A stretch of 64,000 nucleotides of DNA from Archangium_A sp035910535 (GCA_035910535.1 JAMHXF010000051.1:6939-70938), one strand, 5' to 3'; counted from the stretch's first letter, positions 8,698 through 17,712 are shown. The notes: generated by a model not told the origin, from the sequence alone. Numbers and translations: made by a program.

Positions 8698-9653
8698 TGC
8701 AGCGGGCGCTCCTGCTCGTGCTGCTGACCTGTGGCTGCGTCGGGCAGATCTCCACGCCTGAAGTGGCACCACCGCCTCCCCGGCCGCGCGACGGTGACTG
8801 CAGCAGCACCCGCGCCCCGACGACGGCCCGGGTCTACGAAGGGCTGCGCGGCGCCTGCGTCGGCTGCCACGGCGACGGCGCAGAATTTCCGCTCTTCGCC
8901 AGCGCCAGCGCGTTCGAGGTGATGGTGGCGAACAACGCCCGCTTCGTGACTCCGGGGGCGCCTGACACCAGCGCGCTCTTCGCGATGCTCGAAGGCACGG
9001 CCGGCGCGCTGCAGATGCCGCCGAGCACTGCCTACGCCGCGCTGGCCGACGTCGACCCGGCGCTGCCTTCAGTGGCGGAGCTCCGTTGCTGGGTGCGCGC
9101 GCTCGAGCCGTCACGCGCGCCCGCCGAGGTGTCGGCCAGCCTCAACCGCCGGCTCTTCGCGGAGCACCTGCACAAGAACCTCGAGTGGGCGCTGGGCGTG
9201 CCGCCGACGGCCTTCACGCAGACCGGCAACGACTACGGCCTCGAAGACCCCGACGGGCTCCGGCCACGTTCGACGCGCGCGCGCTTGCGCCTGCAGCAGC
9301 TCGGCGCGCCGAAGTGGCTCGACGGCGTCGGTCGCAGCAACGACATCGGCACCAGCTTCATTCAGGTGACCGTGCAGGTCTCGCAGGCGTGGTGCCTCAA
9401 GGTGAACGCCGCCAACGGCACCTTCTTCAAGCACGCGAGTGCGGGTGACGGCCTGGCGACGCCGGAGTCGACCGCGCGCGTGCGCCTGAACCTCGCGTAC
9501 CTCTTCGAGCGGGTGACGGGAGAGCCCGCGTCGGTCGAGACGCTCGACGGGCTGCTCGAGCTCTTCCGGTTGTACGACACGGGCACGCCGCGCGCCGGGT
9601 GGCCCGCCACGTGCGCCGCCATCGTTCGTCACCCGTTGTCGCTCACCTTCTGA
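8697..9653 (+). CDS. one-heme cytochrome c-like lipoprotein
   Basis: A 318-residue protein whose ATG overlaps the preceding stop by one base. The signal peptide ends in LLTCGC, so the mature N-terminus is probably a lipidated cysteine at residue 12 or 14. A CVGCH heme c motif lies at residues 54-58, inside a segment resembling cytochrome c domains of bacterial 'c-type/DUF' lipoproteins (RGACVGCHGDGAEFPLF). The C-terminal 200 residues have no recognised family and contain two well-separated cysteines. It probably works with the cytochrome encoded just upstream and the DUF1501 protein just downstream. Confidence 0.78.
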   Translation: MQRALLLVLLTCGCVGQISTPEVAPPPPRPRDGDCSSTRAPTTARVYEGLRGACVGCHGDGAEFPLFASASAFEVMVANNARFVTPGAPDTSALFAMLEGTAGALQMPPSTAYAALADVDPALPSVAELRCWVRALEPSRAPAEVSASLNRRLFAEHLHKNLEWALGVPPTAFTQTGNDYGLEDPDGLRPRSTRARLRLQQLGAPKWLDGVGRSNDIGTSFIQVTVQVSQAWCLKVNAANGTFFKHASAGDGLATPESTARVRLNLAYLFERVTGEPASVETLDGLLELFRLYDTGTPRAGWPATCAAIVRHPLSLTF

Positions 9654-9669
9654 AGCACGGAGCTCCTCG

Positions 9670-11328
9670 ATGACCTCACGACTCTCGCGCCGTCGGCTGC
9701 TCTCGCTGGGCCTGGGCGCAGCGCAGGTGGCCTTGTTGGACCGCTACAACCTGCTGCGGCCCGGCGTCGCGCGCGCGAACGGCGGCACCGGCCCCACGAA
9801 GCTGCTCACCATCATGGTCACCGGCGGCTGGCAGCCCTGGTACTTCTTCAACCCGCTGCGCCTGGGTGACGTGGAGCGGCTGCTCCCCACGCCGCGCGTC
9901 AGCGCCATCGTGCAGGAGCCGCTGTACTGCAACCGCGCGCAGGTCTCGAAGAACCTCGACGGTACGGAGGCCGTCGACCCCATGTCACCAGGCGCGGTGC
10001 GGCCGCTGCGCGTGCCGAGGTTGTGGGACGAAGAGGGGCTCGCCGCCACCGGCACCGACCGCCGCGTGGCGCACCCGCTGAGCGGCCTCGTCACGTGCCC
10101 CTTCGGGTATGCGTGGGCTGCGCCTGACTGGCGGCTCTGGGAAAACGCCGTGGTGGTGCACGGCATCGACCAGGGCACGCCCGCCCACCTCGCGGGCCGC
10201 ATCGCCGCGTACTGTGGCTACGCAGGTCAAGACTTCGTGGCGCCCGGCATTCACGCCGTCGTCGCCAACGAAATGTTGCGCCGCTTTCCCGACCGGCCGC
10301 TGCCCTCGGTGACGCTGGGCTCGACGTTGAGCTCGAGCCGCCGCGGGCTGCCCGCAGAGGTCGACGCCACCTCGATTCGCGACGTGAACGACCTGTCGGC
10401 GTACCTGTCTGAGAACAGCAACGCCGCGTGGAACGGGCTGCGCGGCACGGCGGCGACGCCAGCGCGCGGGCGCCAGGCGAAGCCACAGCTCGACTTCGCG
10501 GGGCGCCCGCTGGGCCCGGTGGCCACGCACCCCATCGACGACTTTGCGCTCGCCGAGCTGCGGCGCATGCAGGGCAAGACCAACGGCCCGACCGACGCGC
10601 TGCTCGAGAAGCTCTACGACGGCTACCTCACCGTCTCGAAGACGCTGGCCTCCGACGTGGTGTCAGTCATCTCGAACACGCCGGGCTTCGAGCACTCGCC
10701 GGTAGCGACCTGGGCGCCCGACGGCATTCGCTTCGGCTTTCGCAGCGGCGGCAGTCTGCGCAGCGGCTTCAGCGGCACTGAAGACTTCGAGCTCGCGCTG
10801 AAGCTGTTGAAGTCGAACACCACCACCTCGGTGGCGATGAGCCTGCGTGCGCCCATCCCCGTCGGCGGTGGCTACTTCGATACGCACGGCGGCGAAGAGT
10901 ACAACTGGCCGTGGCAGGCGCTGGTGATGGAGGAGATCGGCCGCTTCATCGCCGAGCTCAAGCTGACGCCGCAAGCCGGGGGCGGCTCGCTGCTCGACGA
11001 CACGCTGGTGATGGTGGTGAGCGACTTCAGCCGCACCTGGCCGCTGCAGGGCATTTCAGATCACTGGCCGGTGACGAGCGTCGTCTACATCTCGGGCAAC
11101 GCCATTGCGGGCAACCGGCAGCTCGGCGCGTACGACGTCGACGCGAAGGCGCCCAACTCCGACGGCTTCGAGGGCGTGGCGATCCCCCTGCGAGACGAGA
11201 ACGGCGACACGCAGGTGCGCGCGCCGCGTGCGCACGACGCGGTGTATTCGGCGTACCACCTGTTCGGCATCAACCGCTTCATGCCCGACGGCCCCGGCGA
11301 GTTCATCGGGCTGCGCGCGGGCACATGA
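9670..11328 (+). CDS. Tat-exported DUF1501-like protein
   Basis: A 552-residue protein with a twin-arginine signal (LSRRRLLSLGLGAAQVALL) after the ATG at 9670, preceded by GGAGC. The central and C-terminal parts match the DUF1501 (sulfatase/alkaline-phosphatase superfamily-like) pattern: GNRQLGAYD, DTLVMVVSDFSRTWPLQG and SDHWPVTSVVYISG. DUF1501 proteins are exported folded and are commonly encoded next to DUF1549/1588 cytochromes or DUF1800 proteins; their substrate is unknown. The stop overlaps the ATG of the arginine-deiminase-like gene by four bases, which ties the two products together. Confidence 0.82.
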   Translation: MTSRLSRRRLLSLGLGAAQVALLDRYNLLRPGVARANGGTGPTKLLTIMVTGGWQPWYFFNPLRLGDVERLLPTPRVSAIVQEPLYCNRAQVSKNLDGTEAVDPMSPGAVRPLRVPRLWDEEGLAATGTDRRVAHPLSGLVTCPFGYAWAAPDWRLWENAVVVHGIDQGTPAHLAGRIAAYCGYAGQDFVAPGIHAVVANEMLRRFPDRPLPSVTLGSTLSSSRRGLPAEVDATSIRDVNDLSAYLSENSNAAWNGLRGTAATPARGRQAKPQLDFAGRPLGPVATHPIDDFALAELRRMQGKTNGPTDALLEKLYDGYLTVSKTLASDVVSVISNTPGFEHSPVATWAPDGIRFGFRSGGSLRSGFSGTEDFELALKLLKSNTTTSVAMSLRAPIPVGGGYFDTHGGEEYNWPWQALVMEEIGRFIAELKLTPQAGGGSLLDDTLVMVVSDFSRTWPLQGISDHWPVTSVVYISGNAIAGNRQLGAYDVDAKAPNSDGFEGVAIPLRDENGDTQVRAPRAHDAVYSAYHLFGINRFMPDGPGEFIGLRAGT

Positions 11329-12626
11329 AGCAGCTCGCGCTCGTCGTGCTGCTCTTCGCCGCGTGCGCGCGTGAAGCCCGCTTCGTGCCTGCGGGCCCGC
11401 TCGAGCTGCGCGCGAACGTCGACGACGACGACGGCGACGCCATTCGTGACGGCCTCGACGCGCACCTCAACGGCCCGGCCGACGCTGAAGATCTCCTGGC
11501 CGTCACGCTCGAGGCGCCGTGCCGCGACACCTTCGTGCTCTCGGTAGAGCCGGCTGAACACCTGCACGTCTTCGCCGACGGCGCGCTCGTGCGCAGCGGC
11601 GCGACCTTGCCGTGCGGCCGCCAGGTGTTGCTGCTCGAAGCGCTGCGTACGCGCTCCGGCGTGTGGAACGGTCGCGCCACGGTGATCGCCGCCGGCGCGC
11701 GCCTCGAGCTGCGCGTCGCGCCCGTCATCTTCCCCGACGTCACGAAGCGGCCGCTGGAGGTCTTCGCCGTCGACGTGGTGGACAACGCGCCGTTGCTCGC
11801 GGCGCTGCGTGAAAGTGGTGTGCCCCTGACGCTCGCGCGCGGCGGCCGCGAGCATCACGAGCGGTGGCTGCAAGACGCGGTGTCTGCGGGGTGGCAGGGC
11901 GGCCAACGGCTGCTGCTCGAGATGGACCGACCGCTGGCGCTCGAGGGCTTCGCGGCCTCGCAGCTCGGCCGTGACGTCGGGCTCGCGCGCCCCGGTCGCG
12001 ACGCGCCGACGCCGCTCTCGTTCGGAGGCAACCTCGAGGTCATCCCTCCACACGTCGGCTTTCCACTCGGTCGCCTGCTCGTCGGCGGTGACGACCTGCG
12101 CCGCATGGGCGACTCGACGCGCGCGTGGCTCGAGGCGCAGGAAGTTCAAGGCCCGCCGCTGGAGCTGCCGACCTCGTGGCTCGAGACAGGTCACATCGAC
12201 GAGCTGGTGGCTTTCGTGCCTTCGCCCGACGGCGGCTGGACCGGCTTCGTCGCGTCGCCGCGGCTGGCGTTGGCGCACCTGCCTGACGCAGCGGACGTCG
12301 ACGTCGCGTTCAACGAGCGCGTGGGCGCGCAGCTCGACGTGTTGACGCAGCGCTTTACGCAGGCGACGGGGCGCGCGCTCGTGCCGTTGCCGCAGCTCTT
12401 CGCGCAGAACGACGCGGGCCTCGCGGTGTCGCTGCATGCCTCGGTGGTGAACCTGGTGTCGCTGGGCCCGAGCGCGCTGGTGGCGTCGAGCGACTTGTTC
12501 GAGCCGCTGGTGCGGGAGCGCTTGCGCGCGGCCGGCGTGGAGCCGCGCTTCGTCGACGGCGCGGCGTACCACGCGCATGGTGGTGGCCTGCACTGCGGCG
12601 TCGAGGTCGTCCGCGCGTTGAAATGA
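11325..12626 (+). CDS. protein-arginine deiminase (animal PAD type) lipoprotein
   Basis: A 433-residue lipoprotein (VLLFAAC, Cys14). Residues 31-40 (NVDDDDGDAI) resemble the calcium-binding aspartate loop of the PAD middle domain. The rest follows the PAD catalytic domain in order: ERWLQDA (Asp184), LSFGGNLEVIPP, FPLGRLLVGGD, SWLETGHIDELVAFVP (His290, Asp292), PLPQLF, and AYHAHGGGLHCGVEV (Cys424). Asp, His, Asp and Cys are the four catalytic positions of vertebrate PADs (PAD4 Asp350, His471, Asp473, Cys645) and all are present. The known reaction is conversion of peptidyl-arginine to citrulline, calcium-dependent in animals. Being a lipoprotein, this one should act in the periplasm or on the surface. 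It is the last gene of the sigma-led operon, overlapping DUF1501. It is unrelated to the Porphyromonas PPAD type. Confidence 0.86.
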   Translation: MKQLALVVLLFAACAREARFVPAGPLELRANVDDDDGDAIRDGLDAHLNGPADAEDLLAVTLEAPCRDTFVLSVEPAEHLHVFADGALVRSGATLPCGRQVLLLEALRTRSGVWNGRATVIAAGARLELRVAPVIFPDVTKRPLEVFAVDVVDNAPLLAALRESGVPLTLARGGREHHERWLQDAVSAGWQGGQRLLLEMDRPLALEGFAASQLGRDVGLARPGRDAPTPLSFGGNLEVIPPHVGFPLGRLLVGGDDLRRMGDSTRAWLEAQEVQGPPLELPTSWLETGHIDELVAFVPSPDGGWTGFVASPRLALAHLPDAADVDVAFNERVGAQLDVLTQRFTQATGRALVPLPQLFAQNDAGLAVSLHASVVNLVSLGPSALVASSDLFEPLVRERLRAAGVEPRFVDGAAYHAHGGGLHCGVEVVRALK

Positions 12627-12763
12627 AGGAGTGTCGCGAACTGCGGCGATCGTCGCGTGATGCGACATGTCGGCGGGGTGCCCGCGCTCTCAACAGCGTG
12701 GTGGTTCGCAAATTGCTCAGAGAGCCGCCGCTGTCTCCACTCATCACAAGGAACACCTGAAAC

Positions 12764-13219
12764 ATGCGTACCTCGATTCTCCTGGCCACTCTTCTGCTCG
12801 GCGTTGGTTGTGCGAGCACCTCGTCGTCGTCGTCGCGCGGTCGCGACTTGAGCAAGCTGGTGCACCTCGAAGGCGATCGCATCGAGGTCGGCGAGACGAT
12901 CCTCTTCGAGACGGGCAAGGCGAACGTCGACAAGGCGTCCACCGACCTGCTCGACGCGGTCGCCGACATCTTGAAGGTCACGCCGGGCATCACCAAGTTG
13001 ACCATCGAGGGCTACACCGACTCGACGGGCGACGCGGCGTTCAACACGCAGCTCTCGCAAGACCGCGCTGACGCCGTGCGCACCTACCTCGCCGGCAAGG
13101 GCGTCGACGCGGCGCGCCTCGAGTCGAAGGGCTTCGGGGCCGAGTCGCCCATCGCCAGCAACGACACCGAAGAAGGCCGCGCGAAGAACCGCCGCGTGGA
13201 GTTCAAGGTCGCGCGTTGA
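12764..13219 (+). CDS. OmpA-family peptidoglycan-binding lipoprotein
   Basis: A 151-residue lipoprotein (LLGVGC, Cys16) with a short Ser-rich linker and an OmpA-like domain from about residue 40 to the end. Visible signatures are TILFETGKANVDKAS, LTIEGYTDSTGDAAFN, LSQDRADAVRTYL and GRAKNRRVEF. The domain binds diaminopimelate in peptidoglycan and links the outer membrane to the wall (Pal-like role). The distance from the preceding operon (137 bases) and an apparent terminator downstream suggest a single-gene unit. Confidence 0.9.
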   Translation: MRTSILLATLLLGVGCASTSSSSSRGRDLSKLVHLEGDRIEVGETILFETGKANVDKASTDLLDAVADILKVTPGITKLTIEGYTDSTGDAAFNTQLSQDRADAVRTYLAGKGVDAARLESKGFGAESPIASNDTEEGRAKNRRVEFKVAR

Positions 13220-13228
13220 TGGCCCGGG

Positions 13229-13260
13229 TACGGGGCGGCTCGATGACGCGCTGCCCCGTA
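13229..13260 (+). terminator. putative terminator hairpin after the OmpA-like gene
   Basis: An eight-base-pair stem TACGGGGC/GCCCCGTA with a 16-base loop, extended by GG/CC across one bulge. It starts nine bases after the stop codon and is followed by a mildly T-rich stretch rather than a clean U tract. Termination is likely but not certain. Confidence 0.4.
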
Positions 13261-13324
13261 TCCGTTGAATTGTTCGCTTTCCCCGCATTGCGAGCCGAGC
13301 GCGCGAGGCTAGGTTCCGCCGGCC

Positions 13325-15160
13325 TTGCGTACCCCGCTCGTAACCGTCCTCATCTTTGCGCTCGCGTCCTCAGCGTGCGCGCCGTTGGAAAAGCCAGCCA
13401 CCCGTGAGCTCGTCGAGCTGCGTGGGGCGCCCTACGACCGCGGTCTGCAGCACGGCACGCAGCTGCGCTCGAAGATTCGAAGTTTCTACACGACGCTGCT
13501 GACCAACTCGCTCTTCCCGTACCTCTCGCGAGAGCAGCCCGACATCGCGGCGTTCCTCCCCGAGTACGCCGACGCGCGGTACGAGAACGGCAACTTCGCC
13601 TACGAGTTGCTGCTCGACTCGGCGAAGAACATCGAGCGCTCGCTGAGCCGCGCGACGCGTGACGAGCTGCGCGGCATCGCCGACGGCTCGGGCCTCACCT
13701 ACGACCAGATTCTGGTGCTCAACACGTTCTTCGACACCGTGCTCGCGGTGCGTGGCATCGCGTTGGCCATTCGTCTTTCGCGCGCGCCGCAGCTCGTTGC
13801 CGTGACCTTCACCGGCGCGCAGAGCGACGGCGTCGACAACGACGACGACGGTGACGTCGACGAGCCGGGTGAAGGTACCTTCGACCCGTACGTGCCCGAG
13901 GTCTTCGGCAACATCGTCGAGCTGCCCGTCACCACCACCGTGCGCTTGCGGCTCAGCGACCCTGACGGCGTCGACCCGGCGACGGTGCGGTTGTACCTGA
14001 GCGACCAGCTCTACACCGCCGAGAGCGCCGAGCTGAGCTTCAACGAGCTCTCGGCCACGGAGCTCGAGGTCACGCTCACGCCGTCGACGCCGCTCGCGCC
14101 CGCGTCGCTCACCACCTTGGTCGTCGGCGCCGGCGACAAGAAGATCATCGAGGTGCCGCCGCCTTCGCGCGCCAGCTTCATGCGCGACGAAGAGCTCAGC
14201 TTCACCACGCGCGGCAAGGGGCTCACGCGCCGCGACATTCGCCGCCCGGAGCTGACCGACGGCCGCACGCGCCCACCACCGGTCGCCATCGGCGTGCGCA
14301 ACTCGGCGACCCTCGACGGGGCGCTCTACATCGCGCACCACTTCTCGTTGCTCGACGCGAACACGGCGCACAAGCACACCGTCGCGCTGCGCCACGTGCC
14401 TGAAACGGGCCCGGCGTTCGTCACCATCGGCTGGGCGGGCATCGCCTACGGCCTGGCGGGCATGTCGGACCGCGGCGTCGGCTATGCGTGCAACCCGGCC
14501 GACACGCTCGACAACAGCGTCGTCGGTTCCATCTTCGACCAGGTCGCCGACCTCTCGAAGGCGAAGCTGCTCGCCAGCGGCCTGCCCATTGGCTTTGCGG
14601 CGCGCCGAGTCCTCGAGAACGCCACCGACGCGGTCAGCGCGCGCGACATCGTGGCCGACGCCGAGCGCGTGTACGGGTGGACGTGCCTCTTCGGCGACAA
14701 GAACGGCGGCCTCGAGGCGTTGGAGGTCGACTCGAACATCTTCAACGACACCAGCAAGGGCGTCTTCCCCATCACGCCATCGGAGCTCGACCCGCTCGGC
14801 CGTCGCTGGGCGAGCAGCTCGAATGACAACCTCGTGCTCGGCTCGAACTACGTGAAGAACGTGCCCGACATCACCTCGTTGATGGTGGCGGGCCAGCGCA
14901 TCACGCCGCAGCGCACGTGGTCGGGCTTCTTCAACCGCAGCCGCCGCGCCGCCGACGGCGCGTTGGACCTGATCACTCAAGCCAACGGCAGCGTCGACGC
15001 CGAGTTCCTGCAGAACCTCATCGCCAGCCCGCGCTTCGTCGACCAGTCCGACAGCATGAACGCGGTGGTGCTCGACTTTGCGAACCTGCAGGTGCGCTCC
15101 GCGATGGGGCAGGTGCCGGCCACCAATGGGCCGTTCGAAGTGACGGAGGTGCGGCCGTGA
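13325..15160 (+). CDS. C45 acyltransferase-like lipoprotein lacking the usual nucleophile, with a ~170-residue insert
   Basis: A 611-residue protein starting at TTG 13325, with a lipoprotein signal (ALASSAC, Cys18). Residues 28-140 match the N-terminus of C45 (penicillin acyltransferase-like) hydrolases: ELRGAPYDRGLQHGTQLRS and ADGSGLTYDQILVLNTFFD. The family then normally has the nucleophile Cys followed by ..SAT.DG..; here the segment is PPPVAIGVRNSATLDG (residues 317-332) with no cysteine. Between the halves lies an insert (about 141-316) with an acidic DNDDDGDVDE loop and beta strands like a calcium-binding or Ig-like domain. The remainder (AYGLAGMSDRGVGYA, EVDSN) resembles the family core. 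It overlaps the next gene by four bases. It may be a pseudo-enzyme or use another residue. Confidence 0.7.
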   Translation: MRTPLVTVLIFALASSACAPLEKPATRELVELRGAPYDRGLQHGTQLRSKIRSFYTTLLTNSLFPYLSREQPDIAAFLPEYADARYENGNFAYELLLDSAKNIERSLSRATRDELRGIADGSGLTYDQILVLNTFFDTVLAVRGIALAIRLSRAPQLVAVTFTGAQSDGVDNDDDGDVDEPGEGTFDPYVPEVFGNIVELPVTTTVRLRLSDPDGVDPATVRLYLSDQLYTAESAELSFNELSATELEVTLTPSTPLAPASLTTLVVGAGDKKIIEVPPPSRASFMRDEELSFTTRGKGLTRRDIRRPELTDGRTRPPPVAIGVRNSATLDGALYIAHHFSLLDANTAHKHTVALRHVPETGPAFVTIGWAGIAYGLAGMSDRGVGYACNPADTLDNSVVGSIFDQVADLSKAKLLASGLPIGFAARRVLENATDAVSARDIVADAERVYGWTCLFGDKNGGLEALEVDSNIFNDTSKGVFPITPSELDPLGRRWASSSNDNLVLGSNYVKNVPDITSLMVAGQRITPQRTWSGFFNRSRRAADGALDLITQANGSVDAEFLQNLIASPRFVDQSDSMNAVVLDFANLQVRSAMGQVPATNGPFEVTEVRP

Positions 15161-16359
15161 AGCGCGCGATGGGTCTGTTGATGTTGTTCGCGTTGCCTGC
15201 GGCCGCGATGGAGACGCAGGTGCTGCCGCAAGGCGCGTTCATGCTGGACGTCTCGTATTGGCGCTCGTCCATCGACAAGCAGTGGAGCGGAGATCGCACC
15301 GCGCTGCCGCTCATCGAAGAGAACCGGCGCTACGAGCCCGGTGCAGGGCTCCAGGGCATCCTCGCGCCGCGCCCCAAGGCCGAGTTCGACTTCCTCTTCA
15401 TTCAGTTGATGTACGGCATCACCGACCGGCTCTCGGCGGCCGTCTACGTTCCGCTGGTGCTGCGCTCGCACGTCTCGACCAACATCAGCTGGACGCCCGG
15501 CGACTACCAATCGCAGCTCGGTCGCAGCTATTCGGAGGACGACTTCTGGGCCTGGGCGGGGACGCTCGGTCAGCCGCGTGTCCCCAAAGACTGGGAGGGC
15601 GGCTTCCAGATGTCCGACATGATTCTCGGCGCGCGCTACCTGCTGCCCGAGTTCGAGTGGATGACGAACAACCACTTCCGCTGGTCGGCCACGTTGCAGG
15701 TGGCGCTGCCCACGGGCAGCAACTTCGACCCCGAAGCCGCGGTGAGCGTCGGCACCAACCTCTGGGAGCTGCACGCCGCCGGCGACGTCGAAGCGCACCT
15801 CTCGGCCGACAAGCAGTTCTTCGTCGACGAGTACGGCGTGCCGAAGCTGAACATCGGCGCGGACCTCTTCTATTCGTTCTTCCGCCCGCGCCAGTACAAG
15901 GCCGGCCGCGGGCTGCAGAACCCGTTGCTCAACAACAACGCGCCGTACATCGGTGACACGTACATCGTCGACGGCGGCGATTGGATTGGTGGCACCGTGT
16001 CGGTCGACATCGCGCCGTTCATGGGGCCGACGATCCCGTCCATCGTCTCGGGGCACGACATCAAGAAGGCCAACGCGCTGCCGCCCATCTTCACGCTCAC
16101 GCTGAGCTACACGCGCATTCAGACCTTCCAGAGCGATTGGCAGAGCCAGTCAGCCCTGTGGGACTACGACCGCGAGAAGTACTGGCAGCCCGGCGAGAAG
16201 AACATCTTGAAGGCCACCGCCAACGTGAGCCTCATGCGCGTCGGCTTGCCGCTGCAGATCTACGCGCGCTACCAGGCCGGCGACATCATCCCCGGGCGGT
16301 ACTCGCGGCCCGCCAACATCTTTACGGCAGGTGTCCGCGTCATCGCCAAGTTCTGGTGA
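15157..16359 (+). CDS. outer-membrane beta-barrel protein
   Basis: A 400-residue protein starting at GTG 15157, which overlaps the stop of the C45-like gene. It has a signal peptide (RAMGLLMLFALPAAAM) and many paired aromatic-rich amphipathic strands (FDFLFIQLMYGITDRLSAAV, MILGARYLLPEFEW, LNIGADLFYSFFRP), and ends in a terminal strand VRVIAKFW with C-terminal Trp, a typical outer-membrane protein ending. It resembles the broad family of transporter-like barrels (including phenol_MetA_deg-type proteins), but no substrate can be named. Coupling suggests that it works with the preceding lipoprotein. Confidence 0.78.
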   Translation: MKRAMGLLMLFALPAAAMETQVLPQGAFMLDVSYWRSSIDKQWSGDRTALPLIEENRRYEPGAGLQGILAPRPKAEFDFLFIQLMYGITDRLSAAVYVPLVLRSHVSTNISWTPGDYQSQLGRSYSEDDFWAWAGTLGQPRVPKDWEGGFQMSDMILGARYLLPEFEWMTNNHFRWSATLQVALPTGSNFDPEAAVSVGTNLWELHAAGDVEAHLSADKQFFVDEYGVPKLNIGADLFYSFFRPRQYKAGRGLQNPLLNNNAPYIGDTYIVDGGDWIGGTVSVDIAPFMGPTIPSIVSGHDIKKANALPPIFTLTLSYTRIQTFQSDWQSQSALWDYDREKYWQPGEKNILKATANVSLMRVGLPLQIYARYQAGDIIPGRYSRPANIFTAGVRVIAKFW

Positions 16360-16419
16360 CGGCGCGCATCAGACGAAGCACACGCGCGCAGAGACGTTGG
16401 TCGCTATCTTCCGCGCACC

Positions 16420-17712
16420 ATGATTCCGCATGTCGTCATCGTCGGTGGCGGGTTCGGTGGGCTCTACGCCGCGCGCCGCTTCGCCCGCGGGCACGTTCGC
16501 GTCACGCTCATCGACCGGCACAACTACCACCTGTTTCAGCCGCTGCTGTACCAGGTGGCCACCGCCGGCCTGTCGCCCGGTGACATCGCCACGCCCATTC
16601 GTTCGCTCGTCGCGCGCCAGTCGAACCTCGAGGTGCGGCTCGGTGAAGTGACGTCGATCGACTTGAAAGAGCGCCGCGTGCTCCTGCGCGACGGCGAGCT
16701 CAAGTACGACTTTCTGGTGCTCGCGGCCGGGGTGAGCCACGCGTACTTCGGCCACCCCGAATGGGAGCGCCAGGCGCCGGGGCTCAAGTCGCTCGACGAC
16801 GCGCTCGAGCTGCGGCGCCGCGTGCTGACCGCCTTCGAGCAGGCCGAGACCGAACCCGATGAAAAGAAGCGCGACGAGCTGCTGACCTTCGTGGTGGTGG
16901 GCGGCGGGCCGACCGGCGTGGAGCTCGCGGGAGCGATTGCAGAGCTCGCGCGCTTCACCGTGGCGCGGGACTACCGCCGCTTCGACCCGCGCAAAGCCAA
17001 AGTGCTGCTCATTGAAGCGGGCGATCGTGTGCTCTCCGCGTTCGACCCGCAGCTCTCGGCGCGCGCCCTGGGCTCGCTGCGCAAGCTGGGCGTCGACGTG
17101 CGGCTGAACACGCGCGTCACCAACATCGAGCCGGGCGGCGTGCAGTTGGAAAACGAGCGCGTGCCTTCGCACACCGTGCTGTGGGCCGCCGGGGTGGCCG
17201 CGTCGCCGCTCTCGAAGTCGCTCGGCGTGGAGCTCGACCGCGCAGGTCGCGTGAAGGTGAACAGCGACCTGTCGATTCCCGGGCACTCGACGGCATACGT
17301 GGTCGGCGACCTCGGCGCCTGTGCGCAGCCTGACGGCACCATGGTGCCCGGGCTCGCGCCGGCGGCGATTCAGCAGGGCGAGCACGCGGCCGACAACATT
17401 CTCGCGGCGTCACTCGGGCACGGCACGAGGCCCTTCGAGTACTTCGACAAAGGCATCATGGCCACGGTGGGCCGCGCGTCAGGCATCGCGCAGGCCGGGC
17501 GAATGCGCCTGTGGGGCCTCGTCGGCTGGGTCGCGTGGCTCTTCATTCACATCATGTATTTGATTGGCTTCCGCAACCGCGTGGTGGTGCTCATTCAGTG
17601 GGCGTGGGCCTTCTTCACCTTCGGTCGCAGCGCGCGCCTCATCACCGGCACCTCGCCCGACTCGTTGGACCGCGCGCTTCAAGTCACCGTGCCGGAGAAG
17701 CTCCACTCGTGA
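16420..17712 (+). CDS. ndh: type II NADH dehydrogenase (NDH-2)
   Basis: A 430-residue FAD/NAD(P)-binding protein. It has the FAD motif VIVGGGFGGLYAARRF at the N-terminus, HLFQPLLYQVATAGLSPGDI typical of NDH-2, a second dinucleotide motif FVVVGGGPTGVELAGAIAEL near residue 165, and AYVVGDLGAC near residue 300. The C-terminal ~70 residues are hydrophobic and aromatic (WVAWLFIHIMYLIGFRNR), a membrane anchor seen in this group. The enzyme oxidises NADH and passes electrons to quinone without pumping protons. The ATG lies 60 bases after the previous gene. It overlaps the YchJ-like gene by four bases. Confidence 0.93.
   Translation: MIPHVVIVGGGFGGLYAARRFARGHVRVTLIDRHNYHLFQPLLYQVATAGLSPGDIATPIRSLVARQSNLEVRLGEVTSIDLKERRVLLRDGELKYDFLVLAAGVSHAYFGHPEWERQAPGLKSLDDALELRRRVLTAFEQAETEPDEKKRDELLTFVVVGGGPTGVELAGAIAELARFTVARDYRRFDPRKAKVLLIEAGDRVLSAFDPQLSARALGSLRKLGVDVRLNTRVTNIEPGGVQLENERVPSHTVLWAAGVAASPLSKSLGVELDRAGRVKVNSDLSIPGHSTAYVVGDLGACAQPDGTMVPGLAPAAIQQGEHAADNILAASLGHGTRPFEYFDKGIMATVGRASGIAQAGRMRLWGLVGWVAWLFIHIMYLIGFRNRVVVLIQWAWAFFTFGRSARLITGTSPDSLDRALQVTVPEKLHS

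Noticed and set aside
11325..12626. Agmatine deiminase or Porphyromonas-type PAD as alternative identity
   Set aside because: The motif order (WLQDA, GNLEVIPP, GHIDE, LHCGVEV) follows the vertebrate-type PAD catalytic domain rather than the shorter agmatine deiminase layout.
16360..16419. Terminator or promoter between the barrel gene and ndh
   Set aside because: No stable stem with U tract and no recognisable -35/-10 pair could be seen in these 60 bases.
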